Numbered from the stretch's first letter, positions 45,914 through 55,172 are shown. The stretch: DNA of 64,000 nucleotides from Nevskiales bacterium (GCA_011526045.1 WYBE01000002.1:149209-213208); one strand, 5' to 3'. Program-made: numbers and translations. The notes: a model not told the origin generated them from the letters alone.

Positions 45914-46774
45914 TTATGCGGCGAGCAGTTGCTGCATTTCCTCGATGTCCTGGTGGCCGGCGGCCACGAGGTCGAGAAACGTGCGGTCACCGAGCGTGAC
46001 GGCGCGCATCACGTCGTCGGCCTGCGGCAGCTGGCGGCGCAGGTCCGGCTCCGTGCCAAGGCGGTGGCGGAACTTGGCTGCCGACAGCAATCGCGCCAGA
46101 GGCTCGAGGTCCTGCGGCCCGGTGCCGAGCAATTCATCCTGCCTGGCAACGGCCTGCCCTATGCGCTCGGGCAGCCCCCAGGCATCGAGAATCGCCTTGC
46201 CGAGCCGCGGCTGCCAGTCGCGTACGATCGCCTGGAAGTCCGGATCGGCGCGCAGCACCGGGTCGACCTTCTGGGTGTGACTGACGATATAGAGCGCGCC
46301 AATGCCGTGCAGAAGGCCGGCGAGCATCGCTTCGTCCGGCTGGCGGCCGAACGCGCGGCGCGCCACCACGTAGCAGATCGCCGCTACCTCGTTGCTGGCG
46401 CGCCAGATGCGGCCGAGCTCCGGTCGTATCGGCTGCAATGACTCGTTGCGCTCCATCTGGCGCATGGCATGCGTCATCGCGGTGAGGCGCACGAGATTGA
46501 AGCCGAGCCGGCTCACCGCCGCCTTGATGCTGGTCGCCGGGTTGCCGGCCGCACTCACTGCCGCGGAGTTGGCCATCTGGAGCAGTCGCGCGCTCAGCAC
46601 CGGCTCCGACTCGATGATTACCACGAGATCCCTGGCGCTGGTGTTCGGGTCCGCGAGCGCAACCTGCAGGCGCCGTACCACGTCAGGGAACGCCGGCAGA
46701 TCGATGTCCTTGCCGGGAAGGTTCGCGACCAGTTCCCGCACGAATGCAAACGCCCTGCTGACTTCGTCACCCAT
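45914..46774 (-). CDS. HDOD domain protein
   Basis: A 286-residue single-domain HDOD protein: LPAFPDVVRRLQVALADPNTS, LLQMANSAAVSAAGNPATSIKAAVSRLGFN, and MLAGLLHGIGALYIVSH. HDOD proteins are HD-like domains without phosphodiesterase activity that act in signalling. GGAGG eight bases upstream supports the ATG at 46774. It is distinct from the HDOD-GGDEF protein at 4108 and stands alone, convergent with the P-type ATPase. Confidence 0.9.
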   Translation of the reverse strand: MGDEVSRAFAFVRELVANLPGKDIDLPAFPDVVRRLQVALADPNTSARDLVVIIESEPVLSARLLQMANSAAVSAAGNPATSIKAAVSRLGFNLVRLTAMTHAMRQMERNESLQPIRPELGRIWRASNEVAAICYVVARRAFGRQPDEAMLAGLLHGIGALYIVSHTQKVDPVLRADPDFQAIVRDWQPRLGKAILDAWGLPERIGQAVARQDELLGTGPQDLEPLARLLSAAKFRHRLGTEPDLRRQLPQADDVMRAVTLGDRTFLDLVAAGHQDIEEMQQLLAA

Positions 46775-46902
46775 GGCAGACGCCTCCGGACACAGCCACA
46801 CGGAGTGGTGGGATACACCCCGCCTCCCAGTCCGTGAGTCTGCGGCAACGCCCCGCCCGGGTTCTGCCGACCATTTCTCACTGGCGGCCGGTGCCGCGCC
46901 AA

Positions 46903-48543
46903 TCAGGGGGCCAGCGCAGAGGGCCCGGGGGCCCGGCCGAAGCAGGCACGGAATCGCGCGAGGTCAGCGAAATTCACCAGGCCGCCGTTGCCGTCGAAAT
47001 CGGCTTGCGCGTCGACGCTGCCGAACGCGGCCCGGAACAGCGCCAGGTCCACGAAGTTGACGAAGCCGTTGTTGTCGATGTCCGCATCGCAGTCGTTGCC
47101 GAAGCCGTCGCCGTCCGCGTCGCGCTGCGAGTTGCCGCCGGCGTCGGGCGCCAGCGGCCCGTTGGCCGCAAGCGTGCAGTTATCGCGATGATCGCCGATG
47201 CCATCGCCGTCGGCATCACCGATGGGAGCGACCCCGCCCACCACCCGCAGCACGCGTCCGGTCGGTGTCGTGTCCCAGTTCGTCACCACGATCAGCAGCT
47301 CGCCGCTGCCGGTCTCCCCGAAGCCGATGATCCCCTGCCCAAGCGGAGCGCCGCCCGGATCGATCGCAATGGTCGCAATCTCGTGAGTGAGCGGGTTCAT
47401 GTGCATGAGCCGCCCGCTGACGAAGTCACCGAACACGTACTGTCCCTGCAAGCCGGGCAGGGCCGTGCCACGATAGAAGTATCCGCCGGCAATCGAGCGG
47501 TCGCCCTCGGTGTGATCGTACTCGGACACCGGATCGATGCCGTTGAAACCGGACGGCAGGTCGCTCAGGTCGTCGGTCACCCCATTGAAATCGAGAAAGG
47601 CGAACGAGCCTTCCTTGTCGTTCCAGCCGTAATAGCCGCCCGGCTGCACCAGGTCGATCTCCTCGATGTCGTCTTCGCCGTTGTCGCCTGCGTACAGGCC
47701 GCCCGTCAGCGGATCGAAACTGATCCGCCAGGGGTTGCGGAAACCAAAGGCGAACACCTCGGCGATTCTCCCCGTGGCGTCGCCCACGAAGGGGTTGTCG
47801 GCCGGCACCGAATAACGGCCGTTGCCACTGGTGTCGTCCACGTCGATGCGCAGGATCGAACCGTCGATGCTGCGTGCATCGAGGACGCCGTCCGCGGTCA
47901 TGTCGTCGTCACCCTTCGAGATGTACAGAAAACCGTCGGGCCCGAAGGCGAGATCGTCGAGATTGTGCACACTGGTCTTCTCGTTCACCCGCAGGATCTC
48001 GCGCCGCGTCGCCAGGTCCGTCACATCCGGCGCAAGCGCACTCACCCGCCACTCGTACACCACGCTCTGGTGCGTCACCGGCGAGACTGCCCCGAATTGC
48101 GCCGCCCCGCTGCCGGCGGCTTCCTGCGAGATGGTGTAGAACCGACCCTCTCCCGGACTGCCCGAGACAGCAAACTGCGGATGAAACGCGACCGTGGACA
48201 GAGCACTGCCGGCGTTGGCGACCGTCGTGGCCGAGATGTCGAGAAACGGTAGCGGCGTGAGCGCGCCGTCCTTCACCAGTTCGATCACGCCGTCACGCCG
48301 GGTGATCAGGATGCGATCGCTGCCGTCGGGAATGCCAGCCGCCTTGGTCGGGAACACGATTCCGCCTGCCACCTCGACGAGCCGCAGCGTGTAGGGCCCG
48401 GCGGGGATGGCTGCCGGTATCGGATCGGCGAGCGGCGGTGGGTCGTGGCTCGCGTGCGCCGGCAGCGACGCCAGCAGGATCGCCGCCACGAATGCTCCCG
48501 GGCCCCGGCTCCCCGCCGCGACCAAGGGCTGTCGCCTGGCCAT
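46903..48543 (-). CDS. Secreted glucose/sorbosone-dehydrogenase-like protein with Ca-binding/dockerin-like tail
   Basis: A 546-residue protein. A signal peptide (residues 1-30) leads into a six-bladed propeller of the soluble aldose dehydrogenase (PQQ) kind: VFPTKAAGIPDGSDRILITRRDG, SVHNLDDLAFGPDGFLYISKGD, FGFRNPWRISFDPLTGGLYAGDNG and YFYRGTALPGLQGQYVFGDF. The last 90 residues have thrombospondin-3-like DADGDGIGDHRDNC repeats and two dockerin-like EF-hand segments (NNGFVNFVDLALFRAAFG; GGLVNFADLARFRACFG). It is probably exported and calcium-bound; substrate and any PQQ dependence are unverified. Confidence 0.85.
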   Translation of the reverse strand: MARRQPLVAAGSRGPGAFVAAILLASLPAHASHDPPPLADPIPAAIPAGPYTLRLVEVAGGIVFPTKAAGIPDGSDRILITRRDGVIELVKDGALTPLPFLDISATTVANAGSALSTVAFHPQFAVSGSPGEGRFYTISQEAAGSGAAQFGAVSPVTHQSVVYEWRVSALAPDVTDLATRREILRVNEKTSVHNLDDLAFGPDGFLYISKGDDDMTADGVLDARSIDGSILRIDVDDTSGNGRYSVPADNPFVGDATGRIAEVFAFGFRNPWRISFDPLTGGLYAGDNGEDDIEEIDLVQPGGYYGWNDKEGSFAFLDFNGVTDDLSDLPSGFNGIDPVSEYDHTEGDRSIAGGYFYRGTALPGLQGQYVFGDFVSGRLMHMNPLTHEIATIAIDPGGAPLGQGIIGFGETGSGELLIVVTNWDTTPTGRVLRVVGGVAPIGDADGDGIGDHRDNCTLAANGPLAPDAGGNSQRDADGDGFGNDCDADIDNNGFVNFVDLALFRAAFGSVDAQADFDGNGGLVNFADLARFRACFGRAPGPSALAP

Positions 48544-48622
48544 CAAACGCTGCCGCCTTCGGCCGCCGGGCAAAAACTCCGGGTGTCTCTCACAGCGACG
48601 ACGATGCGCGCCGGCCACCGCT

Positions 48623-49441
48623 TCACGCACCGAGGCGCTGCGCGAGGGCGCGCGCTTTGGTTCCTGCCGGAATGCGATTGAGCAGCCAGTTGGCCAGGGG
48701 CTTCTTCGAGTAAGTCTCCCAGCGGACGAGACGAAAGCCGTTACGCTCCAGCAGCGCGGCGAACGAGCGGCGGCAATATTCATTGCAGTGGCCCGCCATG
48801 AAATCCTCCGGGAAGCGTCGGCGGTGCAGGCCGAGCCGCGTGACGAGGCGCAACCACTTCTTGACCAGCGCCTCGACATTGGGCATCTCCGCGAGGAAGT
48901 AGCCACCCGGCCGCGTCAGCGCCCGGATGCGGGTCATGGCGCCGTTGGCATCGGGCAGATGCTCCAGCACATGGCGCAGGCAGACCACGTCATAGGCTTC
49001 ACGATCGGCAGGTGCGGGATCGAGGGCGAGAAAATCACCGGCCAGCACGTCGACCTCGAGCCGCTGCCTGACCCGGTCCGCCATGGTCGCGGAAAGCTCC
49101 AGCCCCTTGACCTGCCAGCCCGCGCGTTTCGCCAGGTACAGCAGTCGACCGGTACCGCACCCGATATCAAGCAGCCGGGCTGGTGGCGAGACGTAACGTG
49201 ACAGGAAGTCGAAGGACTGGTCCTTGTCTCGATTGGCGCGGGCGTGATCGTCCATCGGATCGACGTAGTCGGCGGTGTACTGCTCCTGGTCGATGCCGGT
49301 CGCGAGATCGTAGTTCACCAGCGCGCAGTCCCGGCAGCGGTAGTAGCGGAAACGGCCATCGTTGCCGAGGGTGTAGTAAAGACGCAGGTCACGCCCGCCG
49401 CACAGGCGACAGGGGAAGGTGGCGGCGATGGCATCGATCAT
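48623..49441 (-). CDS. Class I SAM methyltransferase with N-terminal zinc ribbon
   Basis: A 272-residue protein. Two Cys pairs (CRLCGG at 11-14 and CRDC at 36-39) form a zinc-ribbon, then a methyltransferase fold follows with the SAM motif LLDIGCGTGRLLYLAKRAGW and LRHVLEHLPDANGAM. This arrangement is common in methyltransferases of sugar or polyketide/peptide biosynthesis. It starts 58 bp after the AMP-ligase on the same strand, so it may methylate the product of that small assembly line. That link is inference. Confidence 0.87.
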   Translation of the reverse strand: MIDAIAATFPCRLCGGRDLRLYYTLGNDGRFRYYRCRDCALVNYDLATGIDQEQYTADYVDPMDDHARANRDKDQSFDFLSRYVSPPARLLDIGCGTGRLLYLAKRAGWQVKGLELSATMADRVRQRLEVDVLAGDFLALDPAPADREAYDVVCLRHVLEHLPDANGAMTRIRALTRPGGYFLAEMPNVEALVKKWLRLVTRLGLHRRRFPEDFMAGHCNEYCRRSFAALLERNGFRLVRWETYSKKPLANWLLNRIPAGTKARALAQRLGA

Positions 49442-49499
49442 CCGCGGATGCTAAGTGAAATGCCGGTCCGCCGACAGGGCGGATGGCTGTAGCGGCCCG

Positions 49500-50942
49500 T
49501 TACGGCAGTTCGCTGCGCCGGATCTTGCCCGCCGCGCTGCGCGGGAACTCCGTCAGGAACTCGATGCGCGCCGGCACCATGTGGCCGGGCAGGCGCCCGC
49601 GGCAATGCGCCAGGAGATCAGCGGCGCTGACGGTACGACCCGGCTGGACGAAGGCGACCACTTCCTCGCCGAGATCCGCCGATGGCCGGCCGACAACTGC
49701 CACATCCGCAACAGCGGGATGCTCGCGCAGCGCCTGCTCGATGAGCCCCGGCCGCACGTTGACGCCGCCACGGATGATCATCCCGTCGGCACGGCCGACG
49801 AGGTGCAGGAACCCATCTTCGCCCAGCCGGCCGAGATCACCGGTGTAGTACCAGCCGCCATCGAGTCGTTCGGCCAGCGCGGTAACGCCGCCGCTGGCGA
49901 GCAGTTCGCCGGAAACCCCTGCGCCCCGGCAGCGCACACGACCGCTGACCCCGGCGCCGACCACCCCGCCGTCGTCGTCCACGATCTGCATTTCGATGGA
50001 GCGCAGCGGCCGCCCCACGCTGTCGGCATGAGCGGGCAGGTCCGCCGGTCGAAGCGCGGCAATCGTGCCGGCGGCAGAGGTCGCGTAAGACTCGAAGAAG
50101 TTCGGGCAGACGCGCTCGCGCACCGCCAGTTTCTCGGCTGCGGTAATCGGCGCGGCGCTCGTCAGCAGTACGCGCACATCGGGCAGCAGCGGTTCATCGC
50201 CCGCCTCGAGACGCAGCAGCCAGCGCAGCGCGGTCGGTACCAGGAATACGTAACTGATGCCGTTGTCGCGCACGAGCTGCACCAGTTCCCCGGCCGAGAA
50301 GAGCGGCGGGTAGAGCAGCACGGTGTTGCCGGTCACCAGGTGGTACAGGCAGTACATGAGCCCTCCGCTGAAGCAGAGCGGAGCTGCGGACAGATAACGA
50401 TGGCCATCGAGTGGTCCGTGAACTTCCGCCTGCCGCGCGAGGCGCGCCTCAAAATCGCCCTGCGTGACCACGGCGGCCTTCGGCTCACCGCTCGTGCCGG
50501 AAGTCATGTTGAACAGCAACGGCTGCGCCGGGTCGGCCACCGCAACCGGCAGTGCCGGCGCGCGGGCCGCACGGTCGCACCAGCCGGCATCGACGGGTAT
50601 GACGCGACAGCCAGGCGGCGGCGCCCCGCCCGGTTCGGTCAGGACAGCGCTTGCGCCGAAGGCGGTGGCGAGGCGCGCGCGTTCCGCCGGCGGCGCACGC
50701 CAGTCGAGCGGCAGGATCGTCAACCCGGCGGTGGCCGCGGCCAGCAGTGCGACGACGTGTTCCGGCCGCTCGCGCAGACTGACCCCAAGCCGGTCACCCG
50801 GCCGCAAGCCCTCGGCCTGCAGCGCACCCGCCCAGGAGGCCACAGCGGCCGCCAGCTCGGCATGGCTCAGCCGTTGCCGGCCGCAGACCAGTGCGACACG
50901 GTCCTTTCCGCGCATCGCCTGATGCAAAACTTTGTTGAACAT
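49500..50942 (-). CDS. Stand-alone AMP-forming acyl/aminoacyl ligase
   Basis: A 480-residue adenylate-forming enzyme. The ATP loop TSGTSGEPK is at residues 147-155, WYYTGDLG and GRADGMIIRGG follow, and the C-terminal Lys is in SAAGKIRRSEL. The substrate could be a fatty, aryl or amino acid; the specificity residues cannot be read with confidence. It carries no carrier domain, but the divergent gene 92 bp away encodes a carrier-thioesterase, a natural partner. Start at 50942, with an AT-rich control region between the two genes. Confidence 0.88.
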   Translation of the reverse strand: MFNKVLHQAMRGKDRVALVCGRQRLSHAELAAAVASWAGALQAEGLRPGDRLGVSLRERPEHVVALLAAATAGLTILPLDWRAPPAERARLATAFGASAVLTEPGGAPPPGCRVIPVDAGWCDRAARAPALPVAVADPAQPLLFNMTSGTSGEPKAAVVTQGDFEARLARQAEVHGPLDGHRYLSAAPLCFSGGLMYCLYHLVTGNTVLLYPPLFSAGELVQLVRDNGISYVFLVPTALRWLLRLEAGDEPLLPDVRVLLTSAAPITAAEKLAVRERVCPNFFESYATSAAGTIAALRPADLPAHADSVGRPLRSIEMQIVDDDGGVVGAGVSGRVRCRGAGVSGELLASGGVTALAERLDGGWYYTGDLGRLGEDGFLHLVGRADGMIIRGGVNVRPGLIEQALREHPAVADVAVVGRPSADLGEEVVAFVQPGRTVSAADLLAHCRGRLPGHMVPARIEFLTEFPRSAAGKIRRSELP

Positions 50943-50969
50943 TGTCACGGTGTTAAGAGCATTATTGAC

Positions 50970-50975
50970 TATAAT
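50970..50975 (+). promoter_or_regulatory. TATAAT element in the ligase/PCP-TE divergent region
   Basis: The 92-bp region between the two genes is AT-rich against the background. It has TATAAT at 50970-50975 on the plus strand and an overlapping TATAGT on the minus strand. No good -35 hexamer pairs with either, so this is a candidate for two overlapping promoters only. Confidence 0.4.
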
Positions 50976-51034
50976 TTGTCCGAATCGTACCGGCGGGATT
51001 ACCCACCGGACGGAGCCGCGGAGTTGCCGGAACC

Positions 51035-52198
51035 ATGACCGCCAGCACAACCGCCAACGCCTGCATACACCGTACCGCCATGTCCGGACTCGGACCGTAT
51101 TCGGCTCCGCGTGCCGGCGTCGAGCAGACCCTCACCCGGCTCTGGTGCGAATCTTTTGGAATGGACCAGGTCGGCATCGACGACGACTTCTTCGCGCTCG
51201 GCGGCACCTCCATCCAGGCGGTGCATTTATTCGACGCCATAGAGAAGGAATGCCAGCGGCGCCTGCCGCTCGCGCTCCTCTACGAAGCGCCGACGATCCG
51301 CAGTCTTGCCCGACTGCTCGGTGACGAGAACCGGCCGGCACCGGCCGGGCGCTGCCTCGTTCGCATCGAAGCGGGCAACGATGACGGACCGCCGCTGTTT
51401 CTCGTTCCGGGCATGGGCGGCAACGTGGTCGGCCTCGCCCATCTCGGCCGCGAACTCGCAACCGAAGGCCCGGTCTTCGGATTGCAATCGCCCGGGCTCG
51501 AAGGCCGTGACGCGCCGCTGCACGATCTGCGCGAGATTGCGGCTCGATACCTGGACGAAATCCGCAACCTCGGACACGACCGCCCGCCGCGGCTGCTCGG
51601 CATCTGCTGGGGCGCACTCGTGGCGCTGGAAATGGCGCAGCAGCTCACGCGAGGTGGCGAAGCCGTGGGCTCGCTGCTGATGATGGACCCGCCGCCACCC
51701 GGCCACCCGGGACCTGCGTGGCCGGGTCATCTGCAGCACGGCATCGCCCTGCCGCGTTTCGTCGCATCGCGCCTCAGCCTGTACTGGCGATCGCTGCGCG
51801 CATTGCCGCCGGAGGAGCGCCGCCGCTACCTGCGCGAGCGCGTCCGCGTCGTGCAGGATATCGTCCGGCGCCGCGATATATTCCGCGGCGACCGCAGCGA
51901 GTTCGCACGGCGCGAGGTCACCGCCGCGAACGCGAGCGCTGCCCGCCACTATGTGCCGCAGCCGTTCGACGCCGGTGCTTACCTGCTGTTCACCGCCGAC
52001 CGCCCGGACGGACGCTCGCGCCGCTACCGAGCCTACTGGCAGGACCTGGTCGCCGCTGGCCACGCGCCGCGATTCGTGCCCGGGCACGATACCGGTGAGG
52101 CTATCGCCCCGGAGCGGGCCGCGATCGTCGCAGCGACGGTGCGCGAGTGCCTGCGGCCCAACGGCCGGGAGACGCCCGTCGGTCAGTCCGGCAGGTAG
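51035..52198 (+). CDS. Peptidyl/acyl carrier - thioesterase didomain with Cys nucleophile
   Basis: A 387-residue protein. Residues 25-95 are a carrier domain with the phosphopantetheine Ser59 in FFALGGTSIQA. Residues 105-375 are an NRPS-type thioesterase: FLVPGMGGNVVGLAHLG, then the nucleophile motif GICWGALVALEMAQQL with Cys191 where most have Ser, and a likely catalytic His in RFVPGHDTGEAI. Cys-type thioesterases are known, for example in obafluorin and sulfazecin synthesis, where they form strained rings. The substrate would be loaded by the divergent AMP ligase. The 3' end overlaps the next gene, convergently, by 16 bp. Confidence 0.87.
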   Translation: MTASTTANACIHRTAMSGLGPYSAPRAGVEQTLTRLWCESFGMDQVGIDDDFFALGGTSIQAVHLFDAIEKECQRRLPLALLYEAPTIRSLARLLGDENRPAPAGRCLVRIEAGNDDGPPLFLVPGMGGNVVGLAHLGRELATEGPVFGLQSPGLEGRDAPLHDLREIAARYLDEIRNLGHDRPPRLLGICWGALVALEMAQQLTRGGEAVGSLLMMDPPPPGHPGPAWPGHLQHGIALPRFVASRLSLYWRSLRALPPEERRRYLRERVRVVQDIVRRRDIFRGDRSEFARREVTAANASAARHYVPQPFDAGAYLLFTADRPDGRSRRYRAYWQDLVAAGHAPRFVPGHDTGEAIAPERAAIVAATVRECLRPNGRETPVGQSGR

Positions 52199-53001
52199 GG
52201 ACGCGCGGCTTTCAACATGCGGCTCGGGCTGTGCCCGACGCCCCTGACGATCACCTTGCGCTGCACCGGCCGGCCGTAGACCTGGGTCAGGTGATTGTAG
52301 AACTGCAACCCGCGCTCGTAGCGATTGCGGCCCTGCCGGTTCGCCTCGCAGCTCGTGTCGAGGTATTTGTCTACCTTGGTATCTCGATCGCCGAGCAGGT
52401 AGATCACGTTTCGATCGGGAAAGTCGCGCACAACCCCTGAGCTCATGTAGTCGTTCAGCTCATCGAGGCCGTAGTGGTATTCGTCGTAGTCCCGGCAGGT
52501 GGCGCTGCTGCCGAAGGGCCGGCTGCCGTTGAGGTACATGTAGGAACTCGGATTGGCGACGATGAACGTCAGACCCTGCAGCGGCGTGCCCGCGGCGTAA
52601 CGCATGACGAACTGCCCGCCGGCACTGTGCCCGACCACGGCGACGCCGTGGTACATCTCGACCATGCGGTCGAGCACTTCGAAGGAACTGACGCGCTGTG
52701 AATCCTTCGACCGGTCGCCTTGTTTCCAGCCGCCCGAGGACCAGTACAGGCCCGGACCCGAATCCTGGAACTTCGGCGCGATGACCAGCGTGTCGAGATC
52801 ATCGAGGTAATTCAGGTAATCGTCGGCGTTGCGATTCGTGCCGTGAATCACGAACACCGCCGGACCGAATTTCTTGTTCGAGCAATACGGCACGTACGAG
52901 CTGCCGACCGGAAACTTCTGGTTGCAGTAGACGCCTGCCGACGCGATACCACTCGCCAGCCCGAGCAGAATCAGCACGGACCATTTCGTGAATTGCATCA
53001 C
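52183..53001 (-). CDS. Secreted alpha/beta hydrolase, tandem copy 1
   Basis: A 272-residue protein with a signal peptide (residues 1-22) and an alpha/beta-hydrolase fold: the oxyanion strand AVFVIHGTNRNADDY, the nucleophile elbow GHSAGG with Ser126, and a C-terminal His in RGVGHSPSRM. Four or more Cys suggest disulfides. It is about 60% alike by eye to the next gene upstream (53106-53909), including SSFE(V/A)LD and the ARPYLPD end. Substrate unknown; esterase or depolymerase activity is possible. Confidence 0.87.
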   Translation of the reverse strand: MMQFTKWSVLILLGLASGIASAGVYCNQKFPVGSSYVPYCSNKKFGPAVFVIHGTNRNADDYLNYLDDLDTLVIAPKFQDSGPGLYWSSGGWKQGDRSKDSQRVSSFEVLDRMVEMYHGVAVVGHSAGGQFVMRYAAGTPLQGLTFIVANPSSYMYLNGSRPFGSSATCRDYDEYHYGLDELNDYMSSGVVRDFPDRNVIYLLGDRDTKVDKYLDTSCEANRQGRNRYERGLQFYNHLTQVYGRPVQRKVIVRGVGHSPSRMLKAARPYLPD

Positions 53002-53033
53002 GCTACCTCCCCCGCCTCGTGGTCTCGCGCTCG

Positions 53034-53039
53034 AGTATA
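53034..53039 (-). promoter_or_regulatory. -10 element shared by the two hydrolase genes (copy 1)
   Basis: On the minus strand the sequence is CAGGTTCTATACTC, with TATACT as the -10 hexamer about 33 bp before the start codon. The same CAGGTCTATACTCC is found before the second hydrolase (copy at 53945-53950). A matching -35 is not obvious. Confidence 0.5.
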
Positions 53040-53105
53040 GAACCTGAGTCGCGCCGCACTGCCGAAAAGAAACACGCGGGCCGCGATTATGTTCAACGCG
53101 CCGCG

Positions 53106-53909
53106 TCAGTCCGGCAGATACGGGCGTGCCGCATTCAGCATCAGGTTCGCGTTGTGCCCGACCCCGAGGACGATCACGCGAGAGTGCACCTGGCGGCCAA
53201 AGTGACCGGCGAGGTGCTCGAAGAACTTCTTGCCGCGATCGTAGCGATCACGGCCCTGGCGCTTCGCGGCGCAACTGGTGTCGAGATAGGAGTCGATCTG
53301 GGTGTCCTGGCTGCCGAGCAGATAGATCACGTTGCGATCCGGATAGTCCGGCGCCACTCCGGCGCTCATGTAGGTGTTCAGGTTCTCCAGGCCGTACTTG
53401 TACTCGTTGTAGTCGGCGCAGTTGCCGGCGAGCGGCCGGCTTGCATCGAGATACATATATGAGCCCGGGTTCGCGGCGATGAAGGTGAGGCCCTCGACGC
53501 GGGTTCCGGCTGCGTAACGCGTGACGAATTGTCCGCCGGCGCTATGGCCGACGACCGCGACACCGCCGAAGGCTGCGATCATCTGGTCCAGCGCTTCGAA
53601 GGAACTGACGCGTTCCGCGTCGAGAGACTTGTTCCCTTCCTTCCAGCCGCCCGACCAGTAGATGCCGGGACCGGACTCCTGGAACTCGGGCGCAATAACC
53701 AGCGTGTCGAGATCCGCGAGGTACGCCAGGTATTCGTCGGCGTTGCGATCAGTGCCGTGAATGACGAACACCGCCGGGCCGGTCTTGCCGTTCGAGCAGT
53801 ACGGCAGGTAAGACCCGCCGATGGCGAAGTGCTGCGTACAAACCGCTGCGCCAGCCGCGCCGCTCACCAGACCGAGCGCGATCGGCAGAAGGATTCTCAA
53901 CTGGAGCAT
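53106..53909 (-). CDS. Secreted alpha/beta hydrolase, tandem copy 2
   Basis: A 267-residue protein with a signal peptide (residues 1-21), the oxyanion strand AVFVIHGTDRNADEY, the Ser of GHSAGG and the His region VLGVGHNANLML. It differs from copy 1 mainly in surface charge and Cys positions. The two genes look like a tandem duplication, each with its own -10 element. Confidence 0.87.
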   Translation of the reverse strand: MLQLRILLPIALGLVSGAAGAAVCTQHFAIGGSYLPYCSNGKTGPAVFVIHGTDRNADEYLAYLADLDTLVIAPEFQESGPGIYWSGGWKEGNKSLDAERVSSFEALDQMIAAFGGVAVVGHSAGGQFVTRYAAGTRVEGLTFIAANPGSYMYLDASRPLAGNCADYNEYKYGLENLNTYMSAGVAPDYPDRNVIYLLGSQDTQIDSYLDTSCAAKRQGRDRYDRGKKFFEHLAGHFGRQVHSRVIVLGVGHNANLMLNAARPYLPD

Positions 53910-53944
53910 GGCTGCCTCCGTCCACTCCTCGCCCCATGCGCTGG

Positions 53945-53950
53945 AGTATA
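53945..53950 (-). promoter_or_regulatory. -10 element shared by the two hydrolase genes (copy 2)
   Basis: TATACT on the minus strand about 36 bp before the start of the second hydrolase, in the context CAGGTCTATACTCC, matching the site before copy 1. Confidence 0.5.
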
Positions 53951-54068
53951 GACCTGCTCGTCCCGCAGAGACCGGGGCGCAGGCGGGCGGTGGAGATTAT
54001 GGAAAGAGGCGCAATGCAGCCCCGCTTGTTTGACCGGGCCCAAATGCGCCGCGTAGCATCCGGAAGGT

Positions 54069-55085
54069 ATGCCTTCCAGACGTATTGCCTGGCTCACTGC
54101 GGCGGCAGCTCTGCTCGCCTCCTGCGGCGGCGGTGGCGGTGGTGGTAGCGGACCCGCTGCAGCACCGGCAGTCATCACCGTGGGCAACGCGCCCGTCATC
54201 GCGGGCGAGGTCGTGCGCGTGGCTCTGGCAACGTCGGACTTTGCCGACAGCACCGTTGGCACCTCCACGGTCAGCGCCAGCTCAACGCCGGCGGCAATGG
54301 CCCTCACCCGGGCGGGCAACGCAACCGTGCAACAGGCGGCCCGGACGGTCGCAGGGCCGGGCACTGCCGCACTGGCGATCGGTCCGGAAACCGTGCCTTG
54401 CGATGTAAGCGGTTCAGTGACGTTGTCCGGAAACATCCAGAACGAAACCATCCTGACCGCCGGCGACCAGATCACCGCGGATTTTTTTGCCTGCGACGAC
54501 GGTGACGGCACCGTGCTCGACGGACTGCTCGATCTCACCGTTCTGAGCGCCGCCGGTGACTTCCTCGGGATGGGCAGCTTTTCCGGAAGTTTTTCCCTGA
54601 CGTTCACCGAGCTGCGCCTGACTGAAGGCACAGAGGTCAACACCGCCAACGGCGACGTCACGCTGGAGACAGAATTCGACACGGCAACCGACATCGATAC
54701 ATCGACGCTTTCCGGTTCCGAACTGGAACTGACCTCGGGGCCTGACACCTGGCGCCTCAATGATTTCGCCGTCACGACCACAGTCGGACCATTCCAGATC
54801 CTGCCGGATCCACCGATTGACGTAACCAGAATTGCCGCCACCGGCACCCTGCTCGGCTCGGGCTTCGAGGGAACGGTTGACTTCACTACCGTCCGGCCAT
54901 TCGAACACCTGGAGAATTCCGACCATCCCGGCGCCGGCGAGCTGCTGATCACCGGCGCCAACGATGCGACCATCCGGATCATCGATGCGGCCGGTGCCAA
55001 CGTCACGCTCGAGGTCGATCTCAACGGCGACGCCGTGCCGGACACCATTCTCGACTCCACCTGGAACGCGCTGCTCGACGATTGA
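54069..55085 (+). CDS. Putative lipoprotein, Gly-rich linker and beta-rich body
   Basis: A 338-residue protein. The signal MPSRRIAWLTAAAALLASC ends in a lipobox with Cys19, then a run of eight or more Gly leads into a Thr/Ser/Val-rich, probably all-beta, body with many Asp and Glu. No family is recognised. A likely outer-membrane or surface lipoprotein; function unknown. It is preceded by the hydrolase genes on the other strand and followed by structured repeats. Confidence 0.75.
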   Translation: MPSRRIAWLTAAAALLASCGGGGGGGSGPAAAPAVITVGNAPVIAGEVVRVALATSDFADSTVGTSTVSASSTPAAMALTRAGNATVQQAARTVAGPGTAALAIGPETVPCDVSGSVTLSGNIQNETILTAGDQITADFFACDDGDGTVLDGLLDLTVLSAAGDFLGMGSFSGSFSLTFTELRLTEGTEVNTANGDVTLETEFDTATDIDTSTLSGSELELTSGPDTWRLNDFAVTTTVGPFQILPDPPIDVTRIAATGTLLGSGFEGTVDFTTVRPFEHLENSDHPGAGELLITGANDATIRIIDAAGANVTLEVDLNGDAVPDTILDSTWNALLDD

Positions 55086-55172
55086 GCACAAAAAAAGGTT
55101 CATCGCCGAGCGGCGGGAATGTCGTGGATCGTCGGTGGACGATGCGCTGGTCACGCCCCGGCGGTTCCCGCA

